NCBI GenBank assembly: GCA_001643675.2
Contig: LSRY02000033.1
Location: forward strand, 248,001 to 312,000
From: Monocercomonoides exilis
Taxonomy: Eukaryota; Preaxostyla; Oxymonadida; Polymastigidae
DNA: 64,000 nucleotides
Direction of reading: 5' to 3'
In this document: piece by piece, positions 10,210 through 24,173 of the stretch
How positions within the stretch are numbered: the stretch's first letter is position 1
Layout: each line of letters opens with the position of its first letter
The notes under the pieces: generated by a model
The model's input: the letters and a program-made list of their open reading frames with translations, nothing else
Told to the model about the DNA's origin: nothing
Database searches by the model: none
Position numbers and translations under genes: made by a program

Positions 10210-13200
10210 CTAAGAAATTAAAGAGAGAATCGTAGAAAGTGAATGAACAGATTGATAGGGAAGCAGCGAAGGCGGAGGCAAAGAGTTGGTAAACACCGAA
10301 TGTGGCAAAGCTTCCAGTGGAGTGGGTGGTGTGTACTTCAGAATGGCTGGAAGATCAACAACAGAATGAGAAAAAAAGGGGAAAAGAAGCGAAGTGAGAG
10401 AAAAAGGTGTTGGAACCCCAAAAGGCAGGCGTTCAGCCAAAAACATGTCGACTGCTTTGATCCAATCAGCAAATGAAGGAATGATGCAAGAAAGAAAGCA
10501 GACGATTGCGTATGCTTCTGTCTCTTTCATCGCTGCAAGCTCCTCAGCAAGCAGCTCAAGCTCCCTCTTTTTCTGGAGCTCATTGTTTATCTCTGCTCTC
10601 CTCTTTTCTTCTTCCACTTTGCTTTCAACAATACGCGCTTTGCTTCTTGTCGTCACTTTGGTTTTTGTAATGTCTTCTTCTTCTTCTTCTTCTTCTTTTT
10701 CTTCCACATCTTCTTTGCCTTTTGATTTATCTTCAATTTTTGGATTTTCCGAAACAACATCATTCTCTGTTTCTTTCTCTTTTTCTCCGACTGTCTTATC
10801 GAATAACTTTTCCGTTTTCTCTTCTTTCACTCCCACGTGTTCAATCTCCTCTTTCTTCTGTTCTCCTTCTTCACTTTTCGAGTTATCTATCTCCTTTACT
10901 TTTTCTTTGCTCCTTCCCTTCTCTTCCTTTGCAACCATTCTCTTCAGTGAATTCTTAATCATCTGTCTTCGATAGTCTGAGTGCTGCGAGAGAAGCAGAG
11001 CTGCATTGACCCACGCCGGAAAGAAAAGCGGATCAATCAGCAAACACTCAGCATAACACAGCAGAGCATCGCTCAGCAAAGAAGACAGACTTGCCGCTCT
11101 TTGCGATGACATGGAAGATGAATGGTTCAAAGAAGAAGAAGAAGTTGAAGAGGAGGAAGCTGAGGAGGAAGCGGTAGAAGAAAAAGAAGAATTTGAAGGT
11201 AAATTATCTTTTGAAGAAGAAGTTGATGATTCGCTTGAATGAGGCAAGACAGCAGCAAATGATGGAAGAGAGAACAGGAGAAGACGCGAATGCTCAGCTT
11301 GAGAATATGAATTATTCGATGAAGTTGAAGAAGAAGAAGATGAGGAAGAAGAAGAAGAAGAAGAAGAAGAGGAAACAAAACAAGAAGAAGAAGATTGTGA
11401 AGTATCGAAAACTTTGTGCTCATCTTTCTCTTCTTTGGCCTTCTCTTCACCTTTTTCCATGCTTTCAGTTGAGGCCGAGTCCGTTTCCTCTTCGTCAATC
11501 TCCATTTTCTTCTCCTCCTTCTCCTTCTCCTTTTCCTTCTCCTTCTCACTCACTTCCTGCTCTGCCTCTTCATCCTCATTTCCTCCTCTTTTTGTCTCAA
11601 ACACACATTTCTCTCTCCACATTTCAATTTCACACTCACTCTGCACATCCAGCACAGCGCTTGCAGCTTCTCTCATCCATCGGAGATGATATGTCACGCC
11701 ATTCAGCATCCATCCAAACACACCAAAGGAATAGTCTCCAACGAGAGACAGGCTCAACACACGGCTCAGCGCAAAGTGCTGCTCAATGACACACTCCTTC
11801 TGCAGCCTCTCTTCTGTGTCGATGCTTCCTTCTTTTGATTTCGGTTCAGTCTGAAAGTCAACTGGATTCGCTTCTTCACTCATTTTATTGTCATTGCCAA
11901 AACTCTTTGCTTCGTCCTCAATCAAAGCGGCATCTTCTGTTCTACGTTCTTCAAAACTGTTGTCATCTTTCTTCAATCTTTTTTCAGAGCCCATCATCAT
12001 CAGCGCCGCAGTCAAATGAACCATAGACGCGAGTAACTTGGCAACTTTCTCTTCTTCTTTGCATTCACCATCCTCTTTTGCCTCTTCATTTTTCTTTGAA
12101 AAATGCCCCGTTTCGCCTTCGTCTTGTTCAAGTGAACTTTTGCTGGCTGACTCTTCAATCGCTGTTTCCTCCTGCAAGTTTGTGAAATGAATAAAGAGAA
12201 ACAAGCTTTGGCTCAAGCAGACGGCGCATTTCGGAGAGAAATAGGAAAACAACCGCAGGAAAGCAGAATGCTCCTGAAAATCAGTCGAAAAAAGAGGAAA
12301 CTGCGCAGATGGTTTGGCAGTTGATATTCCATCTTGTGTGTTTTGATCTTCAAAGAGAATATTTTCTGTTTGTGCTTCGGTGAGAGAATTTGCAGGCTCG
12401 TCAATTCCTTTCTTCTCTCTTATCCACATTCGAACGGCTTTCATAAACTGTATCCAGCCAATCATCAGCATCATTCTGGCACTTATTTTGCAAGACTTTG
12501 CAAGCGCTGTAGCATCGTCTGTGCAGTTTGAAGGAAAATCTGAGATTTTAGTTGTTGAAATGGAGCCATAACTTAAACTTTGATCATCAAATGTTTTTTC
12601 GTCGAGTTTGTTACTCGCTTTCTCTTCGCCTATTTCTCCACTGCTCTTTTCATCCTCCTTTTCTTCTTCTTTTTCCTTCGTTTCATCAAGCATTTCCTTT
12701 TTGAATTCAAATTTCCTTTGAACAGTTCTGTATCTTTCAATGGATGAAAGTGCTGCATCATCCAATTCATCCATTATTCTCAATGTCTTCTTCCAAAGCA
12801 TTCGCTCGTTCGCCTCTTCATTCTTTTCGCTGTTATTTCTTTCTTCTTCCCCTCCTCCTTTTTCGTCATCTCCTTCATTTGTGAGGCCTTCCGGCTCGGA
12901 GTCGCTCTCATCCAAATATTTCCCAGATAAATATCGTTTCTGTGAACGAGTCAAATACGCTCCACCTTTTTTAACATCATTTGCCATTTGATTTCGATAA
13001 GTTTTCTCAAGCTCGCTTTTTTTATTCTTTCTTTTTAAAACTTTCATTATGTGCTTCATCATTTTTCTTCCAATTTCTTGACTTCCTCGATGATATATCA
13101 CGCTCATCGTCCACCAAATACGTTCACCAATCTCACTAAAATCATCTAAAGAGCTTATCTTAGAGATATACTTTATAGTGGCGCCAATTAATGATTTTTG

Positions 13201-13822
13201 CTCAATATGAACCAGTTTTCCAGTAAACGAAAACAATGAAGGCAATCGAATTTCAGAAATAAGCCTTTGTTCAATTCCACACAACAATCCAAGTGCTCTT
13301 TGATATAATCTCATTTCACATAGACATTCAGCTTTCAGTAAATTGCATTCAATTATAAACTGTAAATTTGCGGATTTATTGCTTTTCATAGCTTTATCAA
13401 AACATCTGCAAGCAAATAGAAATAATCCATCTTTTATTCCAAGTATTGCTCGAAGAAAAAGCCAAATATGCGACTAAATAAAAGAATTTCAAACAAAATT
13501 AATTAATAAAATAACAAACAATCTTACCGATTTGCCTCAAATTGTACAGGATTAACAAAGGCTCATTCTTACATCCACATTGAAGCAAATGCCAGCATAT
13601 TGCATATAATGCATTTTCACTTAATTTTTGGGATTTAATATGAATGAGAATATCATTGTTGCTCTTCAAAAATAAAAAATAATTTAAATTCAAAAATACA
13701 TAAGATTAAAATGAAAATTGCACAACTTTCAATAAATTTCCAGAATAAGCATCGGTTATCACTTTCCTTTGATAATCTTTATTTTTAAAATGCGAACCAT
13801 CATGATTCGATAGCTCTTCCAT
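10210..13822 (-). CDS. TPR-like protein with long acidic/serine inserts
   Basis: Three exons, 13822-13727, 13663-13520 and 13473-10210, give 1167 residues; the introns are 63 bp (GTTGTG...GAAG) and 46 bp (GTTTGT...TTTAG), both phase 0. N-terminal helix pairs resemble tetratricopeptide repeats: SENALYAICWHLLQCG, WLFLRAILGIKDGLF, LLKAECLCEMRLYQRALGLL. A further TPR-like pair lies near 11085-10970 (DALLCYAECLLIDPLFFPAW). Between them are long Glu/Lys-rich stretches and serine runs. TPR arrays are protein-protein scaffolds (for example APC/C subunits), but no family-specific signature was recognised. The C-terminus (LERLPFGVPTPFSLTSLLF region) is proline/leucine-rich. The protein is probably soluble. 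A single-exon start at the internal ATG 13389 would drop the first helices. Confidence 0.75.
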
Positions 13823-14020
13823 GTCTCATAATAAAATTTACATCGAATCTACATATCAATATTTTTAATGATGGTAATAATTTTTGATCATCATAAAATA
13901 TAACAAAGTTTTTTTGGATAACGGTTATATTTTAAACGTGTTCTAAAGCACTTTCAAAATTTATATAGAAAATTTCAGAGATAATTTCAAAATTATTTTT
14001 TGAATATTTTCTTTATTTTA

Positions 14021-17000
14021 ATGGCAACACACATTTATCCATCATCTCGAGGAGGAAGGCATCTTCCTTCACTTTTGGATAGTTCTCGCGCGTCAACCCC
14101 TCAATCAACATTTATCACCGAGGCCAATGTGCTAAATAATGATGGAAAATCAACTTCAACCGGTACATCTTTTTAAATATATTATTTGATGAGTTGTCTC
14201 AACTTTAATGTTTTTAGATTTATTTCCTTCATCTTTTCAGAATCTCAGAAAAATATCTTCATCAATAAATAAAATGCTTACAGAAGTTCTTGTTTCATTG
14301 TCAGATATTGCAACTACAGCTCAAACTGAGCAAGAAGATCCAAGAATGGAAGAGATTTACCGTTTGTTGAAAGAGTGGGACGAAGAAAAAGACAAGCATG
14401 AACAAAGATATAAAGCACTCATGAAAGAAATTGATGCTATTAAAAGTATGTTTCACACTTTCCTTTCCTTTTCTTTTACGATATACTTTTTTAAATCAAA
14501 TCCAAAATAAATTTTATTTCTTTGACTAATCATAACAGGAGGTCCAGAAGAAAAACAACTCGAAAAACCTGTGAAAGAAAAACAAAAAATTAGATCCGAA
14601 CACATGAAACTGAGAGAAAGGGCAAAATGTTTACGAAGTGTCGATCAACTTTCTACATTGGGGGCTCATTCACGACCAGTGTTTCGAGTCGAAGAAGAAA
14701 TTGAAAGATTCAGACAGACTGTATGTCGTTATTACTATTTTTTTTTAAAAAAACAAAATAAAACAATGAATTTCCCTGATTCTGAAAAAAACTTTATCTT
14801 TATTTTCTTGATTAATATTTATTTGTTTACTCAATGCTGTTGTATTATCAGCTTGCAAGCCATGCTGATGCTAATTCTGAAGACGAAGGGGAAGAAAATG
14901 GAAATCAAAGAGGAAGATCAGTTTGCCTTTTATAATTAACGTCATTTATTTTCTCTTCATTAAAACCATTTTATTTGAATTCATATTAATTCATTTATGT
15001 TTGAAAAAATTTAAATAAAAAAAAAATGAAATTCATTCAACATAACGCAAATTGTCCTCATTTCATCTTCTCCAACAGCACACACATCAGAAGCCCTCCA
15101 ACAAAACCAGACGGCGCAACTCTTCTCTTCCGCCTCTCCCACCTTCTTCTTCTTCTTCCTCCTCCTCCTCTTCCTCTTCTCCTTCTCCTGCACCTCCATC
15201 TGCCTCTCCTGTCCCATCAACCACATTCATCACTTCATCCGATTTCTCTCTTCCGCCCATCCAGCGAAGCACATCACCTCCAAACACACACTCCCATCCA
15301 CAACCACCATCATCATCTTTTGATGCTTCATTGACTTCTTCCTCTTCATCTCCTATGATCCACAACCAGTTTGCCGAAGAAGACGCCGAAGTGAAGCGGC
15401 TGCGCAGCAGTGCACGCAAACAGCACCGCTCAGTTTCTGTCGATCCTTCTTATTCACAATACGTCCGCGCTTCGTCTGCTGCTGCCATCACCTCCGCTTC
15501 TGCCTCCATCTTCCGCCAGTGGAGAGAAAAATCACCACCATCATCATCATCTTCTTCTTCTTCCTCTTCCTCCTCTTCCTCTTCCACCAACACCAACCGT
15601 AGCCTCACTCCACAAGAAGCCTTTTCACGTCGTTTTGGCTCCCCTTCACGTTTGTCCTCCCTCACCTCTCCGCTAACTGCCTCGCAGCGTGCCATCACTC
15701 CCCTCTTCATCACCTCCGCAGAGATGGTGCGCCGCTCTGCAGAGCTGTCTGCCGTCGTCTGCGAGCGCAGAAAGGAGCAGGAGAAAGAAGAGCAGCAGCA
15801 GAAGCAGCAGCAGCTTGCACAGAAACTGCGGATCTTGTCTCAGATCAAAGCAGAGAACCACGCCATGTACACACAAACATACGGCCAGCACGCTACGCAG
15901 ATGCGCTGGCTGATTCTTGCCACGGCGGTGAGCCGGCTGGCATGTGTGGAGGACGGGCTGGCAGAGGACAGGGCGAGGAGGGAGCTGAAGCGGCTGGCGA
16001 ATGCGCGCGCGGACGAGGAGGAGAGGCTGAGGAAGCTGCATGCGATGCGGCAGCGCCGGCAGCGGCTGGCGAAGTCTTGGAGTGTGATGACGAGAGCCAT
16101 TGGAAGGTACATCACGTCGTTCCGAGCGAGAAAAAGGGCGGCGTCTTTGTCGCTGATTGTGATATCTCTGACGGAAGTGGGCAAGCAGCAGCATCTGATC
16201 TCTGTCATCCACAAGTACAAGCAGATGGTGATGGTTGGGCAGCGAATCATCAGATCTTTCCTCACCTGCTGGCAGCAGCGGCTGAAGGCGGCGCGGATGC
16301 TGTGGATGGAAGAAGAGGCAGTTCTCCTGCGAGGCAAGCCAAGACGTCGTGTCGACCCAAACTTGTATCCCACACACCACGTGTCACAGCAGTCCATGTT
16401 CTTCACTGCTCTCCTCAGCGGCGCCAGCGTCGCGTCTTCTGCAGCTGCTGCTGGAGGGCTGGGTGGATTGGGTGGATTTGGAGGAGACAGGAGAGGAGAG
16501 CCTGCCCCGGTGCTGTTTGGAGGGCTTGTGGGGAAACTACCGCTGGACCCGTCAGAGGCGAGGCGGAGGGAAAGGGCAAAGGAGAGAGACGGAGGAGAAG
16601 GAGGAGAAGAGAGTGCAGAGTCAAGTGGGGCAGCGACACGAAGAAGCCTGGCGGATCTGTCAGGAAACCCGTTTATGACATCATCGTCTTCACTGAAAAC
16701 AGTTTCATCATCATCATCATCATCATCATCAAATTCGGCTTCTTCTCCTTCCTCCTCCTCCACCTCCTCCTCCACTCTGCTCCCCACCTCCAACGTGTTC
16801 AAGCCCCTTGCCCGCACCTCCACCTCCTCTTCCACTTCAAGCAGCACACAGGCTGTTTCTGCCAGGCGTCCTTCTGTTGCCGGCGGAGGGGACAACGCAC
16901 GCAGCGCGCGCCGTGGGGCCATTTCGATTCCAGAGCATGTCAGAATGAATGTCATCCAGTCACGCATGCGCCAGCTGAGGAGGCAGTTCACTACGAACTT

Positions 17001-17388
17001 GAAGAAGAAAGCTGCGGCCGCAGCTGCAGCAATGGGTGAAGCGGAAGCTGTTGCATCATCATCATCTTCTTCTTCTTCTTCTTCTGCTTCTACCACTTCT
17101 TCTATTTTAACTGTAAATTCTTCTTCTTCTGTGTTCAGTGACATCGAAGAAGAAGCAGTGCTCCCGCGGCCGTTCATGTTTATGCTGGAGTTCAAGCAAG
17201 ACCTGCCACTTCTCGTTGCGCAGACGTATCAGACATACACAGGACGCTCTTTTGACACGTCTGCAGCGACTCCGCAGGCTGCTTCGCCTCAGCCGTATAA
17301 CCAGTCATACAACCAGCGTGTTTCGTCTAACTCTCCATCAACTTCTTCCCCATACCTCGCCACTCCAAACAAACAAGCGCAGACCTAG
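14021..17388 (+). CDS. Coiled-coil, serine-rich protein of unknown function (five exons)
   Basis: Proposed exons are 14021-14162, 14218-14445, 14539-14720, 14852-14920 and 15079-17388, giving 976 residues. Introns of 55-158 bp start GTACAT, GTATGT, GTATGT and GTTTGC. The last join (TCA then CAC, phase 0) links a region otherwise stopping at 14935 to a long downstream frame that has no ATG of its own until 15355, so I treat them as one gene. Charged helices follow residue ~70 (MEEIYRLLKEWDEEKDKHEQ). Two serine-rich linkers flank a Gln/Arg helix (15770-16320) with IQ-like stretches (VMVGQRIIRSFLTCWQQRL). Glycine-rich (16450) and alanine-run (17015) segments follow. Helical proteins of this kind occur in cytoskeletal structures, but no family was recognised. 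If the last intron is wrong, a 211-residue protein ends at 14935. Confidence 0.65.
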
Positions 17389-18212
17389 GTGCAGACTCCT
17401 TTGTGAGGAGGTTAATTATAATGTGAATTTCGTATTTATTTTATTTTATTTTATTTTATTTGTTTATTTCTTTTGTTTTCTTTTATTTTCTTTTTGCTGA
17501 TTTCTCTTCATTTGGTGTTCAAGTTTGTTAAAAATAATGTTTCTCATAATTCAACTTTTATTCACAACAATTTTTAGTGATATTTGTTTTTGTCAGATTC
17601 AACTTTTTTTGCTGACGTCTATTATTTTTTGCATTTTATTTGACCTGATTTCATTTTTCTGTTTTAAATTCCGATGTTGATTAACACTTTATATTGTAAT
17701 CATTCTACAGCGGAATTTTACACTTTCATCATTTGTTTTAATAAACATGAATACAAATATAGTTTCATTTTGATTTATGTTCTATAATTGCATGATTGTT
17801 TATTTGTATCAATTTATAAGCTGCGCATTTTTTGAATGAAATTTGAAATCGTGAACAAAAAATTTTTTTTCATTGAAAAGCATCATTTCATTCGAAACAA
17901 ACAAAGAAAATCTTCAATTAATAAAAAGTTGCATCCTTGATTAATGAAAAGAATAAGTTTATTGCATTGAAAAATTTTCCTTTTATTAAAAGTAAAATTA
18001 CGAAGAATGGAAAAAATATTCGGTAGAATAATGAATCTTTTTCTGCCAACTTGAAGAATTTTCTGTTTGTAATTATCGAATGCAATTATGGCGCACCGAA
18101 AAAGTGAAAATTATTCTTGTGTGTTTATCCGAAAAAAAGAAATAATCTCCGATTCTCTCCCATAAAATATTAAGCAATCTCCGGTATTTGAAATAACTGG
18201 ATTTGTGAGGCT
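17389..18212. other. AT-rich intergenic region
   Basis: 824 bp between co-oriented genes, with tandem TTTTA repeats (about 17435-17460) in the presumed 3' UTR of the upstream gene. No gene, RNA or repeat element was recognised. Confidence 0.5.
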
Positions 18213-21200
18213 ATGCACCTTGTCATTTTATTGATTTTTGTTTGGACACAATGTAAGTTTTTTGAAGAAACGGATTGCTGTGTGTATAAACTTCATAAAT
18301 CTCCAGAAAAACCACAATTATGCGTTATACCACCTTTTGCATCGTTGGAAATCAGCTCAAAAGATAAAATCATTTCATATGAAGACGTAAACGTCAAGCT
18401 CTTTTCACTACCGGATTATGCAACCAATTCAATAGAGCAATACGACAATTTTAACTTTTCTTTATCAAAAAAGAATCCCATTTCAAACATCCGTCCGTTA
18501 GTTTTATATCGATTAGAAACAGAGAATACAAAAAGCAAAGCCTATTTGCACGTATTTTACAGATCCATTTTTGGAGTTCCACTTGGATTAATTGCTTCTA
18601 TTTCATTTGCACTAACGTTACTTAATTTGTGTGTTGATCTTCTTATTTTTACTTATAACATCAATGTTAATTTATTTATCTATTTTATACAAAAAGATCG
18701 TTTGTTCGTAGCCTTTTGCAAAAAGTAATTCACAGAAGTGTTTCTTCTGTTATTTCTCGATTTTTCCTACCATTTGTTGTTGGCACAGGGTTATTTTATC
18801 TTTCAACTCCATCTTCTATTGAGTTGCTTTCCGAATTAATGCATGTGCCAGAAGAAATATTGTCAGCATCCCTTTCATTTTATTCAACTGCATATAGACC
18901 AGGCAAGAGGCTCGAACTATTCCTCCAGTCTCATCCTTCCCTTACGAAGGATTCACTAATTGCAAAGTTTTTTTCAGTGTATGATTTCGTGAAAGAAAGA
19001 ATAATGTCACTAGCTGGGTGGCTATTGAGCATTGTGTTGCATCCTCTTCACTTCATCACTTCAGTTATTCGAGAAAGTGCATTATTATTTAGATGCGCTT
19101 TTTTTGATACCACTCACCTGTTTTCAGAATCCCCTTCTGCTTCAGAGCTTGACAGCAGCTCTTCTGCTTCTCGCACGTCATCTTCATCATTTGTTGCTTC
19201 ATCCTCGTTTTCTTTTCCTCTTTCGTGCGCGTTCTTTCTCCTGTTTATGGGAACATTCTTTGACCCACACTCTTCCACTTCTTCGCTTTCTGCGTCTCTC
19301 GTTTTGTTCCCTCTTTTAACGCTGTCACAGCTCTTTTTGTTTACCAATTCAATCTATGCGCTTTTTTATTATCCTCTTCGCTTTCTATCATTTGCCAATA
19401 ACTTTAACCCATCTTCTGCTTCAACTCTATCAAAGCTATCAAAACCACAGCTTTCTGTTCTGCCTGACGGAAAGACCCAAAATCAAAGCACTTCATATTT
19501 TTCCTTTGCCTCTCTTCTCTTCTCTCAGGTCTCATACGATACAGCACTCAAATACTCAGCCGTTGCCTCAGTCTGTTCCTTCTGCGCACTCTATTTTTAC
19601 CTCAGACACCTCACATCACTCAAATTCCACAGCTATTCAATGACAAAACTGCACAAGAGCCGATTCATGCACAGACGCCGCCACTCGCGCCCAAGGACAG
19701 AAAAGCCATCGACTCTGCCGTATGCGCTGTGCTCTTTTCTGCTGATATTCGTCTTCATCTTCCACATTGGCATGTTTATGCACTTAATCTCCCGGCGCAC
19801 GTTCTATTTCTCTTCCACTTCGGGAAACATGCTGCTCCGCCAGGTGCGGCGCTTCCTCTTCGGCAAGCCGATGTGCGAGCCTGTCTCAATGCTGGACAGC
19901 CAGTGCGTGCAGGTGGCTGAGCCGTCTAAAGAAGAGGAAGAGAGGCTGCAGAGGAAAATGGCACTGATTGTGGCGTTTGTCCTTGCTTTTGATTGGAGCG
20001 AGCCGAAAATGAAGAAGAAGAAGAATATGTCGACGGCAGAGGAAGATGCTGAAGCGGAAGAGGAAAAGAAGAAGAGGAAGAGGAAAATAGCGAAGATCAA
20101 GATGCAGAAGCTGGTTGGGAGGAGCAAAGAGCAAAGAAAGAGAGAGGCAAAGCAAATGAAGAATAAGAATAAGAATAAGAACAAGAAGAAGTATGGGCAG
20201 AAATTCTACGAGAGAAGAAAAGAAGAGAGAGAAGAAGAAAGCAGCGAAGAAGAAAGCAGCGGCAACGAGGTAGCTTCAAATGAGATAAGCGAAGAAGAGC
20301 TGGATGAGCTGCTGGACGAATACGAAGACGATCTTGTCTCGTCATCAACGCTGTCAGACAGCGATTACAGCGTAAGTGATTCGTTTGAACAGCTTTTCTC
20401 ACAGAGCTCCTATCACACAGGAGGAAGAGGAAAACACGACTATGATTCATTTGACTCAGAGGAATACAGTTATGATGATAGTGAAGAGTATCATAGGCAC
20501 AAACAGAGACAGAACTACAACAGCAAACACAATCATAACCACCATCACCGATCAACAAGTCAGTTTAATTCGACTTCAGGTGATGCGAACAATGAGTATA
20601 TGAGAGACAGAATGGAGAGAGCGGGGAGAAGGAAGATAGCAGACTTGACCTCATTTCGGTCAGATGTTGTCTTCACACTGACACGACTGCTTCTTTTGCT
20701 GTGGATTATGTCTATTATTTGCATGGCGCCCAGAAACAGCGAAAAGATTGAGAGAACTCTGAAGAATGCGAGCGGAAGGGAGTCGAGCGTGCTGCTGTCG
20801 TCGTGGATTTCTGGTGTGAAAGACAGACAAAAGGGGGAAATATGCAGCAAAGACACAAACAATGCCAGCGGGGATAAAATAGAAGAAGGAGGTTATGATG
20901 ATGATGATGATGATGATGATGACAACTGTGAAGGCGTGCAGATGGTAAGGAGAGAGGAATATTTCTCATGGAAGCCCGTGTTCTTTGAGGTGTTAGGCAA
21001 AGGAAGGCTGTTTTTATTCCAGTCGCTGTTTGGCATTCATTCAACAGCGAACAATGATTCACTGCTTTTCAGTGCCTCAGAAGCAGCATCAAAAGCAGTT
21101 TCACAGGAAATCAAAGCAGAAGGCAGCAAACCGCAGCAAGTGCTGCTTATTTCTATTCCTTCTGTTATTCTCTGTCTTTTGCTCTTCATTTCACTCTGCT

Positions 21201-23881
21201 CTTCTCCATTTTCACCAAATTCCGGAAACTCTCTTTCTCTTAGGCAGTCTTTCTCTCGTCTTTTTGGCTCTATTTCTTCTGCTTTTTACAACTCGTTCAT
21301 TGACAGCGATGATTTCTCTAGCTTTTCTTTGAGCTATCGGAGAAAGAGAAAAGGCTGCTGCAAATGCTGCAGATGTGGTTGTGGATGCAACTGCATGAGA
21401 ACTTTTGTCAATGTGATTTCCTTTGCCATCTCTCTTGTTCTTCTTCCGTTTAATGTTCTGTCGATTATCGTGACCCACCTGATTTCCCCGCTTGTCTCAA
21501 AAATAAGCATTTTCATTCTCGTCGTATCGTTCATCGTCACTCCGTATTTCCCGTTCTTTTCGCTCTCTCCAATCTACTCGAATCAATTCACTTCTTCTTC
21601 TTCTCCCTTTTCAACGCTGAAATCCACATTTCAGGATGATTCGTTTACGTCGCTTTCCTCTTTCTCTTCTGCCTGTGCCACATTCGTCACCACGCTCGTC
21701 AACATCGTCTGCAACGCACTGGTCATCCAAATTCCTCTTCCGAAGCAGAAATTCGAGTTAGCATCGACAATCAACCAGGTTTGGTCATCAGCTTCTGCAT
21801 CGGCATCAGCAAATGCAACTGTGCTGAATGATAATAATAATAATAATAATAACGGTAGTAGCAGCTTAGGAGCAAAAGTTAATGCTTCCACAATCTCTTA
21901 TATTGTGTCTAATGCCACATCCTCCATTTTCTACATCTGGTCTGCTATAACTTCGTTGTTCTCTTATCGTTCTTTCATCACACGATACCATTCTCCTTCG
22001 TATTTCCTCTCAACATTGTCTGCAGTTCCACTGTCAACTCTGTTAGAACTGGCACTTGCATTTGTGTCTGTACTTTATGCTGAGTCATCTTCAAATGCGT
22101 TTTTACAGCTGAAAAGGAAAATGGAGCGCAAAATGAGGAAAAAGCAATTGATATCGATGCTTATGGAAAGACTGAGGAGGAAAGAAAGAATGTCAGACAA
22201 CAAAAAATCTGATTCTTATTCGAAGAGAAGAAAGAGAACACCCAAAAGAGGAATCGAAGCAGCAGAAAGCGGGCGAATTGAGCAGAAGATGCTGCGACTG
22301 AGTGCGAATCCTCTGTTTGCATTTTTGTTTCGTGCTATTTCATCAGCCTTCTGCGGGCTGGTGATTCTTCGCATGAACGGGTGGGACAGCAGCAGCATCC
22401 TGATTGAGGCGAGCGCAGGGCATACACACAGCCTGCCCTCTCATTTCTACTCTTCTTCGTACTCAAAGACGATATTCCGGCAGCATCCATATATCTCTCT
22501 GTTCATTGCAGGAGTGGCAACACAGTGCTTTTTGACTGTTTTCATTTCAACATTCCGCTTTCTAAGCGACTTTCTGTCGGCTCTTTTTGTGTGCTTCCGA
22601 GTCGGTGAAGATGGAGAACATGCACTGGAGCATTCATTAAGGAAGAGCGAGAGGGATAAAAGAAGGCTGCTGGAGATAAGCGAGCTGAGGAAAGATCTGA
22701 AGCGAGAAGACGAGAAGAGGAAGAAGAAGAAGCAGAACGATAGAAGGATGCGGGAGCACAGTTTTTCTGATGATGAGTATGACACATGTGACACAGAATA
22801 CTACGACTATCAGAACGCTGCATTCACTCTCAACAGGGGGATGGTGCCACAAGTGGAGGAAGTTGTGCAGCCTTCTGCGAACTTCTATTCCGCATCCACT
22901 CCAAACAGCTTCCGCAGCAGCATGATGCAAAACCCGTACTACGAAGAAGAGGACGATAGAATGAGGAATGCAATGCCGCACCGACGATCAGTCAGCATGT
23001 CGAGTGTTGTGCTGAGAGAGAACGAGGATTCGTCGCCAGCGATTGACAGGAGAACGAGAGAAGAGATTGGGCAAAGAGGCAACAGAAGCAACAGAAACAG
23101 CAGAAGCAACTCGTCTGAAGCAAAACCAGGCGGAATCAAAGGCATTTTCCAATCGCTGCGGAGGAGCATGACGCCAAAGGCAGCGAGAGACGAAGATTCC
23201 AATGAAGACTCAGCACAGTTCACCAGCACACACCTCAGTGGCAGCATCAACAACATTGGCGGTGGTGCAGCAGACGATGAGCTCAGCAGCCAGCGCAGCA
23301 GAGACAATGCAAGTGCTGCGTATATGCCGTCGATCCAGCTCCATCCGTTTGGAGCGTATCCTTCTTCCTTTGAGACATATGAGATTCCTCAGTGCCCGCC
23401 TTCTCCGTACCCTCCTACCCATCTCCAGTACGCCTCCAAATCTCCCCACGTTTACACACGCCCGCCTTCTGCCTCTGCTTCGCCTGCTCCTGCCACAATA
23501 TTCCACACTTTGTCTTCCTCTTCCCCTTATCCACCGCGCATGTACCCCAATTTACCCCCTGCTTACTATCCCGATCCTGCTGTCGCTGCTCCTTCTTCTT
23601 CTGCACAATACGTCCTCCCAACAGACCCATCGGGCGTGGGATATGTGAATCCATCATTTTATGCCCGTTCGTCGCCTTCTCCTCGCTTTCCTTCTCTTTC
23701 TTCTTCTCCATTTCCGACACAGCACATGCGTTTAAACACTCCTGGGCTGTCTAATTCTCCGTTTGCACAGATACCGAATGACTCAGCGCGCATTTTGGAA
23801 TCAAGCGGAATGATGGATATTGAGGAAGAATCAAACTCTTCAAATGATCATTCAAATAGTATTTTTGAACAAGTTCCTTAA
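18213..23881 (+). CDS. Large multi-pass membrane protein with low-complexity loops
   Basis: Two exons, 18213-18628 and 18697-23881, give 1866 residues; the 68-bp intron (GTGTGT...AAAAAG) restores the frame. It starts with a signal-like segment (MHLVILLIFVWTQC). Hydrophobic helices recur along the chain (FGVPLGLIASISFALTLLNL, FFLPFVVGTGLFYL, LCSFLLIFVFIFHIGMFMHL, LLLISIPSVILCLLLFISLC, FAISLVLLPFNVLSIIV), separated by long Lys/Arg-, Glu- and Asp-rich loops. A cysteine cluster, CCKCCRCGCGCNC, lies at 21357-21396. The C-terminal ~400 residues are Ser/Pro/Tyr-rich and likely cytosolic. The N-terminal hydrophobic order is loosely reminiscent of GPI-GlcNAc transferase subunit PIG-Q, but no diagnostic motif supports it. 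Function unknown. Confidence 0.75.
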
Positions 23882-24173
23882 TCATTAAAAACCAATTTTT
23901 ACAATATTTATTTTTTTAAATTTTTTATTCTTTACGGTTGACGTAAAATTGATGATTAGAAATTTTACCATTTTGCGTTATAGTTTTTTACTGCTCTTCT
24001 TATTGAAATTACCTTGAAAATTATTGAACTAAACAAGCATTTATCAATATTTATTTGATCGCAACCACCATAAAAAAATATATAAATGACAAGTGTTTAT
24101 TAACTGTAGAAATTTCCAAGAACAAACTTTTAATCCCACATAAAATACTTTTAACCTTTTCTTAAGTTTCAAT

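Noticed and set aside
15840-17195. Minus-strand 451-codon open frame inside the coiled-coil gene
   Set aside because: Its poly-Glu/Asp and poly-Ala runs mirror serine and helix codons of the plus-strand gene; no start or domain support.
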